A stretch of 64,000 nt of DNA from Enterocloster clostridioformis (lineage in GTDB: Bacteria; Bacillota; Clostridia; Lachnospirales; Lachnospiraceae): assembly GCF_020297485.1 (NCBI RefSeq), contig NZ_JAIWZC010000001.1:3534001-3598000 (forward strand), read 5' to 3'. This document shows positions 26,962 through 35,196 of the stretch, in pieces. The notes beneath the pieces were generated by a model. The model saw only the letters and a list, made by a program, of their open reading frames with translations, searched no databases and was not told where the DNA came from. Every line of letters begins with the position of its first letter. Position 1 is the stretch's first letter. A program made the translations under genes and the position numbers.

Positions 26962-28071
26962 TTACTGCCGTTTATAAAATGGCAGCTTCACTACCTCCGC
27001 GGCCACACGGCGTCCCCTGACATCCACTTCCAGCGCTGTTCCCGGATCCTTAAACCCTATGTCAATCAGGGCCATCGCTGCCGGATATCCCAGGAACGGG
27101 CAATGTGTGCCGGAGGTGGTCATACCCACCTGCTGTTCTCCTATGTAGACCCGCTGGTGCTCCCTGATGATGCCGCGGCCGGTTACCTTTAATCCCACAC
27201 GCTTTCTGGTTAAAGGTCCCTTATCCTGGATAGCCTGTTTTCCGATGAAATCATCCTTATCCATCTTCACAAAGATTCCCAATCCTGCTTCCTTGGGAGA
27301 AATGGTATCGTCCATCTCATGGCCGTATAGTGGCATGCCTGCTTCCAGCCTCAAGGTATCCCTGGCGCCCAAACCACATGGAATCAGGCCCTCGTCCTTT
27401 CCGGCCTCCATGAGCAGTTCCCACATCTTAGGCGCATCCTCCGGAGCCAGATAAATCTCCACTCCGTCCTCCCCGGTATAACCGGTCTTTGAAATGATGC
27501 ATTTCATGCCGCCCACCATGCGGTCAAAAAGGCAGGTATAATACTTTTCAGGAATATCTTCCTCCCTCGCCACCTTCTTAAGCACATCAATTGCCTTTGG
27601 TCCCTGGAGGGCAAGCTGGGCCACCTGGGAGGAAATATCCTCAAAAACAACGTCCCCTGACTGATGGTCCTTCATCCATGCATAGTCCTTATCCTTGTTG
27701 GCAGCGTTCACCACGATAAAATAGCAGTCATCCCTAACCTTATACACAATCAGGTCATCCACCACGCCGCCCTGTTCATTGCACATGGGACTGTATCTGG
27801 CCTGGCCCTCCGCCATGACCGTATAGTCATTGGTGAGGAGCATGTTCAGATTCTTAAGGGCATCCGGTCCTTTGCAAATCACTTCCCCCATGTGTGACAC
27901 GTCAAAAAGACCGCATTTGGTACGCACCGCCATGTGCTCGTCGATGACGCCTGTCTCGTACTGTACCGGCAGGAGGTACCCTGCAAAAGGTACAATCTTG
28001 CCCTTATACTTTACATGCGTGTCGTAGAGAGGTGTTTTTAACAAAACCTCCTCTGCTGCTTCTGTTCCCAT
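26962..28071 (-). CDS. gcvT: Glycine cleavage system T protein (aminomethyltransferase)
   Basis: 369 residues. It transfers the methylene group from aminomethyl-GcvH to tetrahydrofolate and releases ammonia. Typical segments: [58 protein letters not shown]. The start at 28071 is set by AAGGAGG seven bases before it. First gene of the gcv operon. Its leader is interrupted by a group II intron, so only 53 bases of exon separate the intron end from the ATG. Confidence 0.95.
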   Translation of the reverse strand: MGTEAAEEVLLKTPLYDTHVKYKGKIVPFAGYLLPVQYETGVIDEHMAVRTKCGLFDVSHMGEVICKGPDALKNLNMLLTNDYTVMAEGQARYSPMCNEQGGVVDDLIVYKVRDDCYFIVVNAANKDKDYAWMKDHQSGDVVFEDISSQVAQLALQGPKAIDVLKKVAREEDIPEKYYTCLFDRMVGGMKCIISKTGYTGEDGVEIYLAPEDAPKMWELLMEAGKDEGLIPCGLGARDTLRLEAGMPLYGHEMDDTISPKEAGLGIFVKMDKDDFIGKQAIQDKGPLTRKRVGLKVTGRGIIREHQRVYIGEQQVGMTTSGTHCPFLGYPAAMALIDIGFKDPGTALEVDVRGRRVAAEVVKLPFYKRQ

Positions 28072-28152
28072 AATCATTACCTCCTTCATGAAATTGTCTG
28101 GTCCTTAACAATAACAGAATCGGATAGGGGAGATTTTAACCTCCCCTTCCAC

Positions 28153-28186
28153 ACCACGTAGCGTACCGTTCGGTACTACGCGGTTC
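28153..28186 (-). ncRNA. Group II intron domain V
   Basis: Thirty-four bases that fold into the catalytic hairpin: CCGCGTAG, TACC, a GAAC loop, GGTA, then CGCTACGTGG on the minus strand. It immediately follows the maturase stop and precedes the branch-point domain VI. The second intron in this window has a matching 34-base domain V with a different stem sequence. Confidence 0.8.
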
Positions 28187-29600
28187 AATAGTTTACTCGG
28201 ACTTTCAGATAGTGGGCAGTCATATCGGGATAACCAAGTCTGTCCACTATGATTCTTTTGGTGAGTGCCGAGTTGAGCATTCCCGCCGCTCTCCACACTC
28301 CCTTTCGGCAGTTCGCCATCTCATGCACCTTCCACTCTGGTAAATGTAACGCCCGCAACATTTTATATCTTGTGCGTACCTTCTTCCATTGTTTCCAGTA
28401 CACCGCTCGGATTCTGTGGCGCAGCCACTCATCCGTCTGTTCCATCAGGCTTTTCATGTCTGCATATCGATAATAGTTAATCCATCCCCTTGCATAGCTT
28501 CGGCGTTTTTCTTCCCTCTCCTGATTGCTCCATTTGTTCCCTCTGGTTGTCAGCTCCCGTATCCGGTTCTTCATTTTTGCCACCGACTTCGGGTGTATCC
28601 TCATGCGGCATTTCCCTTTATGCCGGTAAAAGCCGTAGCCCAGGTATTTTATCTTGCTGACGTGGCTCACTGTCGTTTTCTGAAGATTGACTTTCAGAAA
28701 CACTTTTCCTGTGATGAATGGCACAATGTTTTCCATCGTCCTCTCTGCGCTTTTCCTGCTTTTGCACAGAATCAGGCAGTCATCCGCATACCTCACATAC
28801 TTGTGTCCCCTGCGCTCCAGTTCCTTGTCCAACTCATTCAGCATGACATTTCCACATAAGGGACTTAGCGGGCCTCCCTGCGGCACGCCCTCGGTCGTTG
28901 CGTGAAATCCTCCGTCCTCCATTACTCCGGCTTTCAGGTACTTGTGTATCAGCGAGATTACCCTCCCGTCCTTCACCGTCCTCGACAGCACCTCTATCAG
29001 CTTGCTGTGGTTCACCGTGTCAAAGTAGGATTGTAAATCCATGCTGACCACGTAGACATATCCTTCGTTGATATATTTCCTACATCTTTCCAGTGCGTCA
29101 TGCGCCCCTCTGCCGGGACGGAATCCGATGCTGTTGTCAGAGAACTGTTCTTCATATAAGGGCGTCAGTTCCTGTGCGATTGCCTGTTGGATTACCCTGT
29201 CTACCACTGTGGGTATCCCCAGTTTCCTTGTTTTTCCTTTCTCCTCTTTGGGTATTTCTACCCTTCGGACTGGGTTTGGCTTGTATTTGCCTTCCCTCAC
29301 CTGCTCGACCAATTCGGACTGGTGTTCTCTCAGGCAGGGTAGAAGTTCATCCACCTGCATTCCGTCAATCCCACCAACGCCTTTGTTCGTTTTGACCTTC
29401 TTATAGGCGGCATTTAGATTGTCGCTTCTAAGAATCGTATCTAGCAGGTTGTCCGTCCGAAAGTCCGTGTTGGTGTCGGGGTTCCCGGTAATCCTTTCAT
29501 GGGCGTACTCTCCTGTTTCCCTTCCCTGTTCCGCAGGTATCTCTCGCAGGTAGTCCTCAATATGAAGTTGTCTGTACTTAATTCCATGTCCGGTTTCCAT
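28185..29600 (-). CDS. Group II intron reverse transcriptase/maturase (class C)
   Basis: 471 residues. The RT palm has the catalytic RYADD motif, preceded by SIGFRPGRGAHDAL, VSMDLQSYFDTVNH and EGVPQGGPLSPLCGN; the thumb/maturase region includes YARGWINYYRYADMKSL. There is no HNH endonuclease domain, as in class C. An extra 50 residues precede the usual start. The stop codon runs into domain V, the typical layout. It serves intron splicing and retrohoming. Confidence 0.93.
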   Translation of the reverse strand: METGHGIKYRQLHIEDYLREIPAEQGRETGEYAHERITGNPDTNTDFRTDNLLDTILRSDNLNAAYKKVKTNKGVGGIDGMQVDELLPCLREHQSELVEQVREGKYKPNPVRRVEIPKEEKGKTRKLGIPTVVDRVIQQAIAQELTPLYEEQFSDNSIGFRPGRGAHDALERCRKYINEGYVYVVSMDLQSYFDTVNHSKLIEVLSRTVKDGRVISLIHKYLKAGVMEDGGFHATTEGVPQGGPLSPLCGNVMLNELDKELERRGHKYVRYADDCLILCKSRKSAERTMENIVPFITGKVFLKVNLQKTTVSHVSKIKYLGYGFYRHKGKCRMRIHPKSVAKMKNRIRELTTRGNKWSNQEREEKRRSYARGWINYYRYADMKSLMEQTDEWLRHRIRAVYWKQWKKVRTRYKMLRALHLPEWKVHEMANCRKGVWRAAGMLNSALTKRIIVDRLGYPDMTAHYLKVRVNY

Positions 29601-30011
29601 TTGGTAACGACACCTCCTACTGTTCAGTCCTTCCCAGTGCGTTTGCGACCGCCCGGTACTATGACCTCTGCTGACTTCTCACGGCAGGCTTTACTCCGTG
29701 ACAGCGAATGTTTTATCGCCACTTTCACGTCCGTGAGACCTCCCCGGGTACTCACACGTTCTTTCCCACTTATACCTGCCCCGTTTACTGCTGGCGTTCC
29801 GTGCAGTTATTGGACTTTAGTTTGTTAGGCAACCTCATCCACGCTTCACAGCCTATCCGGACAACTTTTACAGGCCAGTGGTTTGCCTCCGGCTTCCTTC
29901 AGACCCCACCTCACGATGACGCCCTTGCCATTGGCTGCACCCTTCCCACTGCCGGGCGGGTCAGGGACTTTCACCCGTTAGAACGTGCGCCCGCCGGGCG
30001 CACCTATGAAA

Positions 30012-30038
30012 GCGCACGAACAAAAGATGTTCATGCGC
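30012..30038 (-). terminator. Riboswitch expression-platform terminator hairpin
   Basis: On the minus strand GCGCATGAAC, a seven-base loop and GTTCGTGCGC form a 10-bp stem with one wobble, followed by TTTC and then the intron start. It sits directly after the second glycine aptamer, whose last bases could compete with it, as expected for a glycine-on switch. Confidence 0.75.
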
Positions 30039-30236
30039 TCTGTCCTTGGACCTGAAAGATTTGGCTTCTTCGGTGCTATGCTCTCCAGAGTATCGTCCGG
30101 TATCCGGTCCTTTTGCCTGAGAGTTTTCCGCTTCCCCTTCGGCGCTGCCTTCTGTATGCTGATTATACACTGATACGCTGTATCCCGTGTATTCTTTATC
30201 TTCCATACATTATGGGCAGTCTCTCCCGAATCCATC
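30037..30236 (-). promoter_or_regulatory. Tandem glycine riboswitch
   Basis: Two glycine aptamers in series on the minus strand. Aptamer 1 runs from CGGGAGAGACTGCC to GCGCCGAAGGGG and ACTCTCAGGCAAAAGGACCG. Aptamer 2 has CTCTGGAGAGC, then CACCGAAGAAGC and CTTTCAGGTCCAAGGACAG. These are the conserved blocks of the class, in order and with an unusually long P3 in aptamer 1. It lies upstream of gcvT and should turn the operon on when glycine is high. A group IIC intron now separates it from gcvT. Confidence 0.93.
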
Positions 30237-30552
30237 TTCCGATGATATAAAATTGTCCGCAAACGCACATCCCACCGGCTTGCCTTGTGCTAATCCCATA
30301 CTAACACAGGCAGGATTTTCAGTCAATAGCTAAAAAGCGTTTTAATTTTAACACATTAATCGCATTTTTCGCCCTATTTTCCAAACTTATTTTCACGAAT
30401 ATTTTACGGTTTATTTAGAAAAAATACTGGTAATCTCCTATGAAGTAGTATATAATGAGCAAAGGTGATGAGGCGAAGGGGTTCCTTTGGCCTCATTCTT
30501 GTATGAGTACGGTTTTTGATGTGCAAAATCTTGAGTGAAAGAAGGTGACAAG

Positions 30553-31425
30553 ATGCATAAGTTTATGCGGACAGTAGGATTCAGTATGTACCAGAAAAAA
30601 CAGGATATGGCGAAGCTTTTAAAGCGCCTGGTAAAAGAAGCGGAGATGACCGGCCACCTGGCGGAACAGGAAGGCAGCAGGCTCTGTGAACTGCGCACGG
30701 AAGTGGCTCCCGGCATAGGAGTCGCCATGATAGGCGAGATGAGCCCCAAAGGAACATTCAGCCGTGAATATTATTTTCCCTATGTCAAGAACCCGGATGT
30801 AAGTTCAGAGGCGGAATGTTCCATCCAGCGCCACACGGAGCGCGAAACTTATGCAGGCCTTCTTGATGAATACAGGGTGGGTATATCCCTGATTTTCTAC
30901 ATGGAGAATTCCATGGAGTACAGGATGCGCAGCAGCGCCCGCCAGCCTGTCCAGCCAAAGGGAGCAGCCCTTACAGGCCTGGCAGTCCAGGGAAAGGTAC
31001 TGCTGCCGGTCAATAAGACGGAAAAACAGGCCGAGGACTCCCGGCAGGCAGCCAAAAAGCGCAGCAGTCTCCTGGAAGCCGCCAAACACGGCGATGAGGA
31101 CGCCATAGAGACACTGACCATAGAGGACATAGACCTCTATTCCATGGTATCCAGGCGGATTGCCCATGAGGATGTCTACTCCATCATAGAAACCTGTTTC
31201 ATGCCGTGCGGCATAGAATGTGACCAGTACTCCGTCATAGGAGAAATCACGGAAATCAGTACAAACACCAACCGGATTACCAAGGAGGAGATATATGACC
31301 TGAAGCTGGACTGCAACGACATGGTATTCCATGTAGCCATCAACAAGCAGGACCTGCTGGGCGAACCCCGGATAGGGCGGCGCTTTAAGGGGCAGGTGTG
31401 GATGCAGGGTACGGTGGTGTTTTAG
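30553..31425 (+). CDS. DUF3881-like conserved protein
   Basis: 290 residues, soluble, no signal peptide. It begins MHKFMRTVGFSMYQKKQDM and contains a central charged region and a C-terminal domain ending RIGRRFKGQVWMQGTVVF. I recognise this as resembling the Lachnospiraceae DUF3881 family, from memory only. The ATG at 30553 follows GAAGGTGA; an earlier in-frame ATG is less good. It is divergent from the gcv leader and lies upstream of the tRNA-Arg locus. Function unknown. Confidence 0.65.
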   Translation: MHKFMRTVGFSMYQKKQDMAKLLKRLVKEAEMTGHLAEQEGSRLCELRTEVAPGIGVAMIGEMSPKGTFSREYYFPYVKNPDVSSEAECSIQRHTERETYAGLLDEYRVGISLIFYMENSMEYRMRSSARQPVQPKGAALTGLAVQGKVLLPVNKTEKQAEDSRQAAKKRSSLLEAAKHGDEDAIETLTIEDIDLYSMVSRRIAHEDVYSIIETCFMPCGIECDQYSVIGEITEISTNTNRITKEEIYDLKLDCNDMVFHVAINKQDLLGEPRIGRRFKGQVWMQGTVVF

Positions 31426-31496
31426 GGGCTGTGCCGAATGGTTGCAGCAGTGGTGGTTATTTGGAACCGCCGGGCGTGGTTATTTGAAAATAGGAC

Positions 31497-31525
31497 TTGA
31501 TTTTTTTTACCACATGGGTTATTAT
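31497..31525 (+). promoter_or_regulatory. Promoter of the tRNA-Arg locus
   Basis: TTGATT (31497-31502), a 17-base spacer and TATTAT (31520-31525). It is the only clear promoter before the two half-tRNAs and the complete tRNA-Arg, so it probably drives all three through the remnants. Confidence 0.6.
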
Positions 31526-31564
31526 ATAAGGCGGACCGCATGAGTATCATACGGCCCGCCTTAT
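31526..31564 (+). other. Long hairpin between promoter and first half-tRNA
   Basis: ATAAGGCGGACCG and CGGCCCGCCTTAT form a 13-bp stem with one mismatch. It ends just before the first tRNA half. It may be the terminator of the upstream gene, now lying downstream of the tRNA -10 element, or a leader structure removed during tRNA processing. Confidence 0.45.
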
Positions 31565-31570
31565 ATTTGT

Positions 31571-31610
31571 GTTTCTGTAGCTCAGCAGGATAGAGCGTCC
31601 GCCTCCTAAG
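31571..31610 (+). pseudogene. tRNA-Arg(CCU) 5' half, copy A
   Basis: From the acceptor 5' strand GTTTCTG through the D arm to the anticodon loop CTCCTAAG, then the tRNA stops. The missing 3' half is not in the window. The next bases, AGAAAC, are complementary to the acceptor 5' strand, which may be chance or a relic of an internal deletion. This is probably the original host gene, cut by the first integration. Confidence 0.75.
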
Positions 31611-31673
31611 AGAAACTACAACGGAAACTTTTTGGAGGACATGAAGTAGCAAGTCACACACAATTTAATACAC

Positions 31674-31713
31674 GTTTCCGTAGCTCAGTTGGATAGAGCG
31701 ACCGCCTCCTAAG
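31674..31713 (+). pseudogene. tRNA-Arg(CCU) 5' half, copy B
   Basis: GTTTCCG acceptor strand, D arm and anticodon stem-loop ending CTCCTAAG. Its 3' half is found at 57288-57329: joined, the two make a complete cloverleaf with GTTTCCG/CGGGAAC acceptor pairing and ACCGC/GCGGT anticodon stem. It is the attL side of element Y. Confidence 0.8.
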
Positions 31714-31755
31714 GGCTTGTTGGAGCAATCGCCCAACACTGAAAATTTTATACAA

Positions 31756-31829
31756 GTCCATGTACCTCAGTAGGATAGAGGGTCCGCCTCCTAAGCGGAA
31801 CGCCGCAGGTTCGACTCCTGTCATGGACG
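31756..31829 (+). tRNA. tRNA-Arg (anticodon CCU), complete
   Basis: Perfect acceptor stem GTCCATG/CATGGAC, D arm CCTC/GAGG, anticodon stem TCCGC/GCGGA with loop CTCCTAA giving anticodon CCU, T arm GCAGG-TTCGACT-CCTGT, discriminator G and an encoded CCA at 31830-31832. A terminator follows. It is carried by element Y and substitutes for the tRNA that integration destroyed. Confidence 0.93.
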
Positions 31830-31841
31830 CCAGTAAACAAC

Positions 31842-31878
31842 GCTGTAAGCCTTTATTTTTAAGGGTTTACAGCTTTTT
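31842..31878 (+). terminator. Terminator of tRNA-Arg C
   Basis: GCTGTAAGCC and GGGTTTACAGC pair around an A/T-rich loop and are followed by TTTTT. The same arrangement, with different sequence, follows tRNA half B at 57340. Confidence 0.8.
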
Positions 31879-31959
31879 GAATATCACGAACACGAAAGCA
31901 AATGTACGGCTGCCTATGTCCGTGGGAGTTTCCAAAAGTCATTTATTTTACAAGAAAGC

Positions 31960-32070
31960 TTGCTAACACTCATTTAAGGTAGATGATGGTTTCATAGATT
32001 TTTGCTGTATTTGCTAACACTTTTCGATTAGCAGTTTTTTTCTGTTTGGAACAAAGCCCTTTGCTAACAG
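31960..32070 (+). repeat. Integrase arm-type repeats, left end of element Y
   Basis: TTGCTAACA occurs at 31960, 32011 and 32061, the last overlapping the integrase stop codon. Matching copies lie at the right end (57138-57158). Direct repeats inside both ends of a tyrosine-recombinase element are typical binding sites for the integrase N-terminal domain. Confidence 0.6.
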
Positions 32071-33524
32071 TAAGAAAGTGATTCTTTTAAGAGCTTGTCT
32101 TTCGTTTCCGGTGTCATGGATTTTAGCAATTCAAGCAGAAGTTTATCGCTATCACTGATGGATTTCTGTGCTTCCGAAAGTGGCTTGTGTTCCGGTTCCT
32201 CTGTATCAAGGGTGTCATAAAATTCTTCATCCAGCTTCTTTGCATTAAGCCGTCTGTCTTCATCCACGATTTCAGAGTAAACATCTGTTACCATCTCCGC
32301 TTCGGCGTGACCTGTATCTCCCTGAACAGATTTAATATCACCATGCGTCATTTTGAGCTTATACTTTGTGCTTAAATGGCGTAGGCTGTGAAAAACAACA
32401 GTTTCAAAATTGTGTTCCTCACATAGCATTGTAAATCTGTTCCGAACAATGCGGCTTTCTACGGGATTCCCATTTTCAAGAGCAATAACGAGGTTATAAT
32501 CGTTATAGGCACTTCCTAAAAACTCTTTTAATTCCTGCTGGTCTTTCTTGTATTGAACCAGTAATTGAGCAAGCGTTGTCGGCAGCCATACGGTACGATT
32601 ACTTGTTTCTGTTTTGGGTGTTTTTAACACCAGCCTTGTAGTACAGTGGGGCTTCTGGGTTGGGAAAATTTTAATAATATCTTTTTCTTTCAGCTTTTGC
32701 ATAGCTGATTGAGAAATTCTTGCCAGCTCCTTATTGACGATAACTCTTGCATTATTATTTGCAATAGCTTCTTCATCAATAATCACATCATCCCAAGTAA
32801 GCCCCGTAATTTCGCCTACTCTTAATGAGCAGGCAAACGCCAAGTGCATACAAAGCAGGAGTAAATCATCATCCACAAGTTTGATTGCTTCCTTGAATGT
32901 CTGTACATTCCAAACCTTACGTTTTACCTTTGGTACTTTAGGCAAGGTGGCTAGGGAAGCCGGATTCCGCATTTTGCTGTCCAGATATTCCCAACGGATA
33001 GCCTGATTTAAGGCACAGCGGATAATATCATGGATTTTCTTAATGTTGGCAGGCTGCACACAGCGACCAGTCGCTTTTCGGTTAGCACGAGGAACTTCTG
33101 GAACACTCAACAGGCCATTGTAATATTGAGAAAGTTTTTTCGTGGTGATTTCATTTAACTTCCAATCTCCAATAAGCGGATTGATATAGTTGTTAATCGA
33201 ACTCAATTTACTGCTGTAAGTATTGGCAGACCACTTCGATACACCATATAGATTGACAAAAGTAACAAGAAATTCCTTTAAAGTGATTTCATCATCTGGG
33301 GTATCTATTGCTTGCTCTGCTTCCTCACGCTGATGGGCGAATTGTTCTTCTAAAGGGACGAGAACATATCCATAGGTTTGTTGATAAAATTCAATAAACG
33401 CTTTTCGTGCCTTTGCTTCTTTTTTGGTTTCTAGGGTGTCCCATTTCTGCTTTCTTTCGCCTGTATCATCCATATACCAGTAAATAACTGAAAATTTTGA
33501 TTTTCTTTGTTTGATTGAAGCCAT
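32064..33524 (-). CDS. int: Site-specific tyrosine recombinase (integrase of element Y)
   Basis: 486 residues. An N-terminal arm-binding domain (KQRKSKFSVIYWYMDDTG) is followed by a SAM-like core-binding domain (about 75-175) and a catalytic domain with Arg (LAFACSLRVGEITGL), HSLRH, GDTGHAEAEM and the nucleophile Tyr in VTDVYSEI. It is longer than Tn916 Int (about 405). The start follows AAGGAGAG. It sits beside attL with xis upstream, and should excise and insert the element at CTCCTAAG of tRNA-Arg. Confidence 0.94.
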   Translation of the reverse strand: MASIKQRKSKFSVIYWYMDDTGERKQKWDTLETKKEAKARKAFIEFYQQTYGYVLVPLEEQFAHQREEAEQAIDTPDDEITLKEFLVTFVNLYGVSKWSANTYSSKLSSINNYINPLIGDWKLNEITTKKLSQYYNGLLSVPEVPRANRKATGRCVQPANIKKIHDIIRCALNQAIRWEYLDSKMRNPASLATLPKVPKVKRKVWNVQTFKEAIKLVDDDLLLLCMHLAFACSLRVGEITGLTWDDVIIDEEAIANNNARVIVNKELARISQSAMQKLKEKDIIKIFPTQKPHCTTRLVLKTPKTETSNRTVWLPTTLAQLLVQYKKDQQELKEFLGSAYNDYNLVIALENGNPVESRIVRNRFTMLCEEHNFETVVFHSLRHLSTKYKLKMTHGDIKSVQGDTGHAEAEMVTDVYSEIVDEDRRLNAKKLDEEFYDTLDTEEPEHKPLSEAQKSISDSDKLLLELLKSMTPETKDKLLKESLSYC

Positions 33525-33543
33525 ATTATCTCTCCTTAAATGA

Positions 33544-33744
33544 TTATTCGTGTAACCATTTATCGAAAGATATTTTAGATACTCTAATCATCCTGCCAGC
33601 TCTGATATAGTGAAATTGACCGCTTTTGACTAAAGCATATGCCGACTTCATGCTGATGTTTAAAAGAGCTGCTATTTCCTCTACCGTATATGTCTTTTTT
33701 TCAGACGTTGTAATACCGTGTGTATTCTCTTTACCATCTAACAT
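33544..33744 (-). CDS. xis: Excisionase (MerR-like DNA-binding, Xis)
   Basis: 66 residues. The helix-turn-helix TYTVEEIAALLNISMKSAYA and wing IRAGRMIRVSKISFDKWLHE match the excisionase/DNA-binding family. The ATG at 33744 follows AAAGGAG; the longer upstream reading frame has no good start. It is 19 bases before int, the usual xis-int pairing that directs excision. Confidence 0.88.
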   Translation of the reverse strand: MLDGKENTHGITTSEKKTYTVEEIAALLNISMKSAYALVKSGQFHYIRAGRMIRVSKISFDKWLHE

Positions 33745-33835
33745 AAGATTAAGGCTCCTTTCTATGATGGTAACAGTAAAATACACCTCTCTAACATCTT
33801 GAGTATAACACAGGAAATTAAAGTTTTGTAGAGGT

Positions 33836-34202
33836 TCAGTGCATTTTACTGTGAGCAAGTCAGCCGAACAGCTTTCGCTAAAGCTCATGGGAATCTCACC
33901 CCTGCATGGTTCTCATCCAGCCGTACCCTTTGCCAGCGGTGCTACATCATCACACGGACTAAGGCTGTACGGAAGTATCATTATCACGATAGAAAGGTCA
34001 TGGCAGCAGCTCTGCAGTAAGCTGCTTATGGAACACTGGCAGGAATCGCTATCCGGTTTCATCCCTCCTTTGGTGGGTTACGGCGTGCCAGCCCAACGGC
34101 TCTCTTTCTATCGAAACGTATTCGGCTGCTTTATGCTGCGTTGATTAGACGCTTTCTTTTTCAAGGAACTATCCGGCTTGTCAGCCTGTTAAAATGCACT
34201 GA
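33836..34202. ncRNA. Candidate structured RNA or small inverted-repeat element
   Basis: No convincing ORF. The ends are a perfect 13-bp inverted repeat, TCAGTGCATTTTA (33836-33848) and its complement (34190-34202). Inside are further pairs: CGATAGAAAG (33989) with CTTTCTATCG (34106), and CCGTAC with GTACGG flanking a small domain. It could be a long structured RNA between xis and orf8, or a MITE-like insertion. I do not recognise a known family. Confidence 0.4.
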
Positions 34203-34239
34203 CAGCAATACATTTTAATAGACTGGCAAGCTCTGTCTG

Positions 34240-34265
34240 GGAAGCATGGGCTTGTCCATGCTTCC
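34240..34265 (-). terminator. Hairpin downstream of the orf8-like gene
   Basis: GGAAGCATGG and CCATGCTTCC form a perfect 10-bp stem with a 6-base loop, 17 bases after the orf8-like stop. No T-run is attached, so termination would be partial at most. Confidence 0.45.
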
Positions 34266-34282
34266 ACAGGAGAGCGTTATTT

Positions 34283-34522
34283 TTAGTTTGATTCCCTGAT
34301 TTCAAAAGATAAAATTTTTGCAATCAGACGTGTTTCCATCCGGCGGCGTAGGGTTTCATCTACAACCATGTGGGTATTTCCGTATTCGTCTTTCATAGGA
34401 CGCATGGAACGGCTTGCAATAAAACCGCTATAATGGCGTACAATCTGGTTGACTGCTTCAATATCGCCGTCCGCAGCCCTTACAATCACAGGAAACGGAA
34501 TCATAGGGTGCTTTGCTGTCAT
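34283..34522 (-). CDS. Tn916 Orf8-like helix-turn-helix regulator
   Basis: 79 residues resembling the conserved small protein encoded before orf5/xis in Tn916-type elements: PFPVIVRAADGDIEAVNQIV, then RHYSGFIASRSMR and RRRMETRLIAKIL. It overlaps the sigma-like gene by four bases (ATGA). In Tn916 this pair regulates excision and transfer gene expression. Confidence 0.8.
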   Translation of the reverse strand: MTAKHPMIPFPVIVRAADGDIEAVNQIVRHYSGFIASRSMRPMKDEYGNTHMVVDETLRRRMETRLIAKILSFEIRESN

Positions 34523-34941
34523 GCTTCTTCCTCCATAAATTTTTTGATAAATTCCAGTCCGGCGTGTCTTCTTCTCTGGATGGTAGAACGGTTGACTTCC
34601 AGAATTTTTGAAATTTCCGTATCGTCAAATCCAAGAAAATAATATCTCAGGATAACATCACGTTTCTTTTCGTCCAGATGTTCCAATGCTTCTGCTAACA
34701 GGCTGTTTTCAATGCGGACAGTAAATCCATCCATTTCAAAAGTATGGAAATGGGATGGGTATGTGTCTTCGGAAGAAAACAGATTGACGGTGTAATCATC
34801 CATATCACAGAACAGGGTTTCCCGTTTACACTGTCTGGATAACACTTTGAGATAGTCTTTGCGTTCATCCTCCATAGCGACCTTGCAGATGTAATCAAAC
34901 TGGTTCTCTATGGTTGCCTGAAATTCAGATGGCTTCATCAT
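34519..34941 (-). CDS. Tn916 Orf7-like sigma-factor-related regulator
   Basis: 140 residues with a C-terminal sigma-70 region 4 (LDEKKRDVILRYYFLGFDDT, EISKILEVNRSTIQRRRHAG). In Tn916 the Orf7 homologue promotes transcription of xis/int and transfer genes. Two adjacent ATG codons follow GGGGGTGAG; the first is used. The gene is coupled to orf8. Confidence 0.88.
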   Translation of the reverse strand: MMKPSEFQATIENQFDYICKVAMEDERKDYLKVLSRQCKRETLFCDMDDYTVNLFSSEDTYPSHFHTFEMDGFTVRIENSLLAEALEHLDEKKRDVILRYYFLGFDDTEISKILEVNRSTIQRRRHAGLEFIKKFMEEEA

Positions 34942-34992
34942 TACTCACCCCCTTTCTTGCCTTAAAAGAGGGTAGAAGATTTCTTGACTTCC

Positions 34993-35023
34993 CCCTTTCG
35001 TGCTTAGTCCCGACACGAAAGGG
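34993..35023. other. Perfect 10-bp hairpin upstream of the sigma-like gene
   Basis: CCCTTTCGTG and CACGAAAGGG with an 11-base loop, about 50 bases upstream of the orf7 start. With no T-run it is more likely a leader structure than a terminator; Tn916 controls orf7 by attenuation and antisense transcription, so a regulatory role is plausible. Confidence 0.4.
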
Positions 35024-35151
35024 CTGTTTGTTGCATTATCTGTTAAATTTTCTAATTTCTAATGACACAACAAAAATAATAGGTGCAAAGCCATCTAGCA
35101 TATGGCATTTTAAAACAATTCAAAATGGTATTTGCATTTATAGGCAAATAA

Positions 35152-35182
35152 AAAGAGAGCGCAAAAATGCACTCCCTCTTTA
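35152..35182 (-). terminator. Terminator after the VanZ-like gene
   Basis: On the minus strand AAAGAGGGAGTGCA and TGCGCTCTCTTT pair around a short T loop with a GG bulge and run into TTTTTATTT. It lies 15 bases after the vanZ-like stop. Confidence 0.7.
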
Positions 35183-35196
35183 AATATAAATACCGT

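Larger units (their letters stand above)
28124..30003 (-). mobile_element. Group IIC intron inserted after the glycine-riboswitch terminator
   Basis: The 5' end is at 30003 on the minus strand (GTGCGCCCGGCGG, then the conserved GGGTGAAAGTCCC). A reverse transcriptase lies within, then a 34-base domain V (28153-28186), a domain VI stem (GGGGAG/CTCCCC) and a CTAT 3' end at 28124. The insertion point is a few bases after the T-tract of an intrinsic terminator hairpin, the known target of class C introns. Orientation matches the host transcript, so splicing would restore the riboswitch-gcvT leader. Ends are assigned by eye and may shift a few bases. Confidence 0.88.

Noticed and set aside
31571..31713. 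Counting halves A and B as functional tRNAs
   Set aside because: Both end right after the anticodon loop; the following sequence cannot form T arm and acceptor stem.
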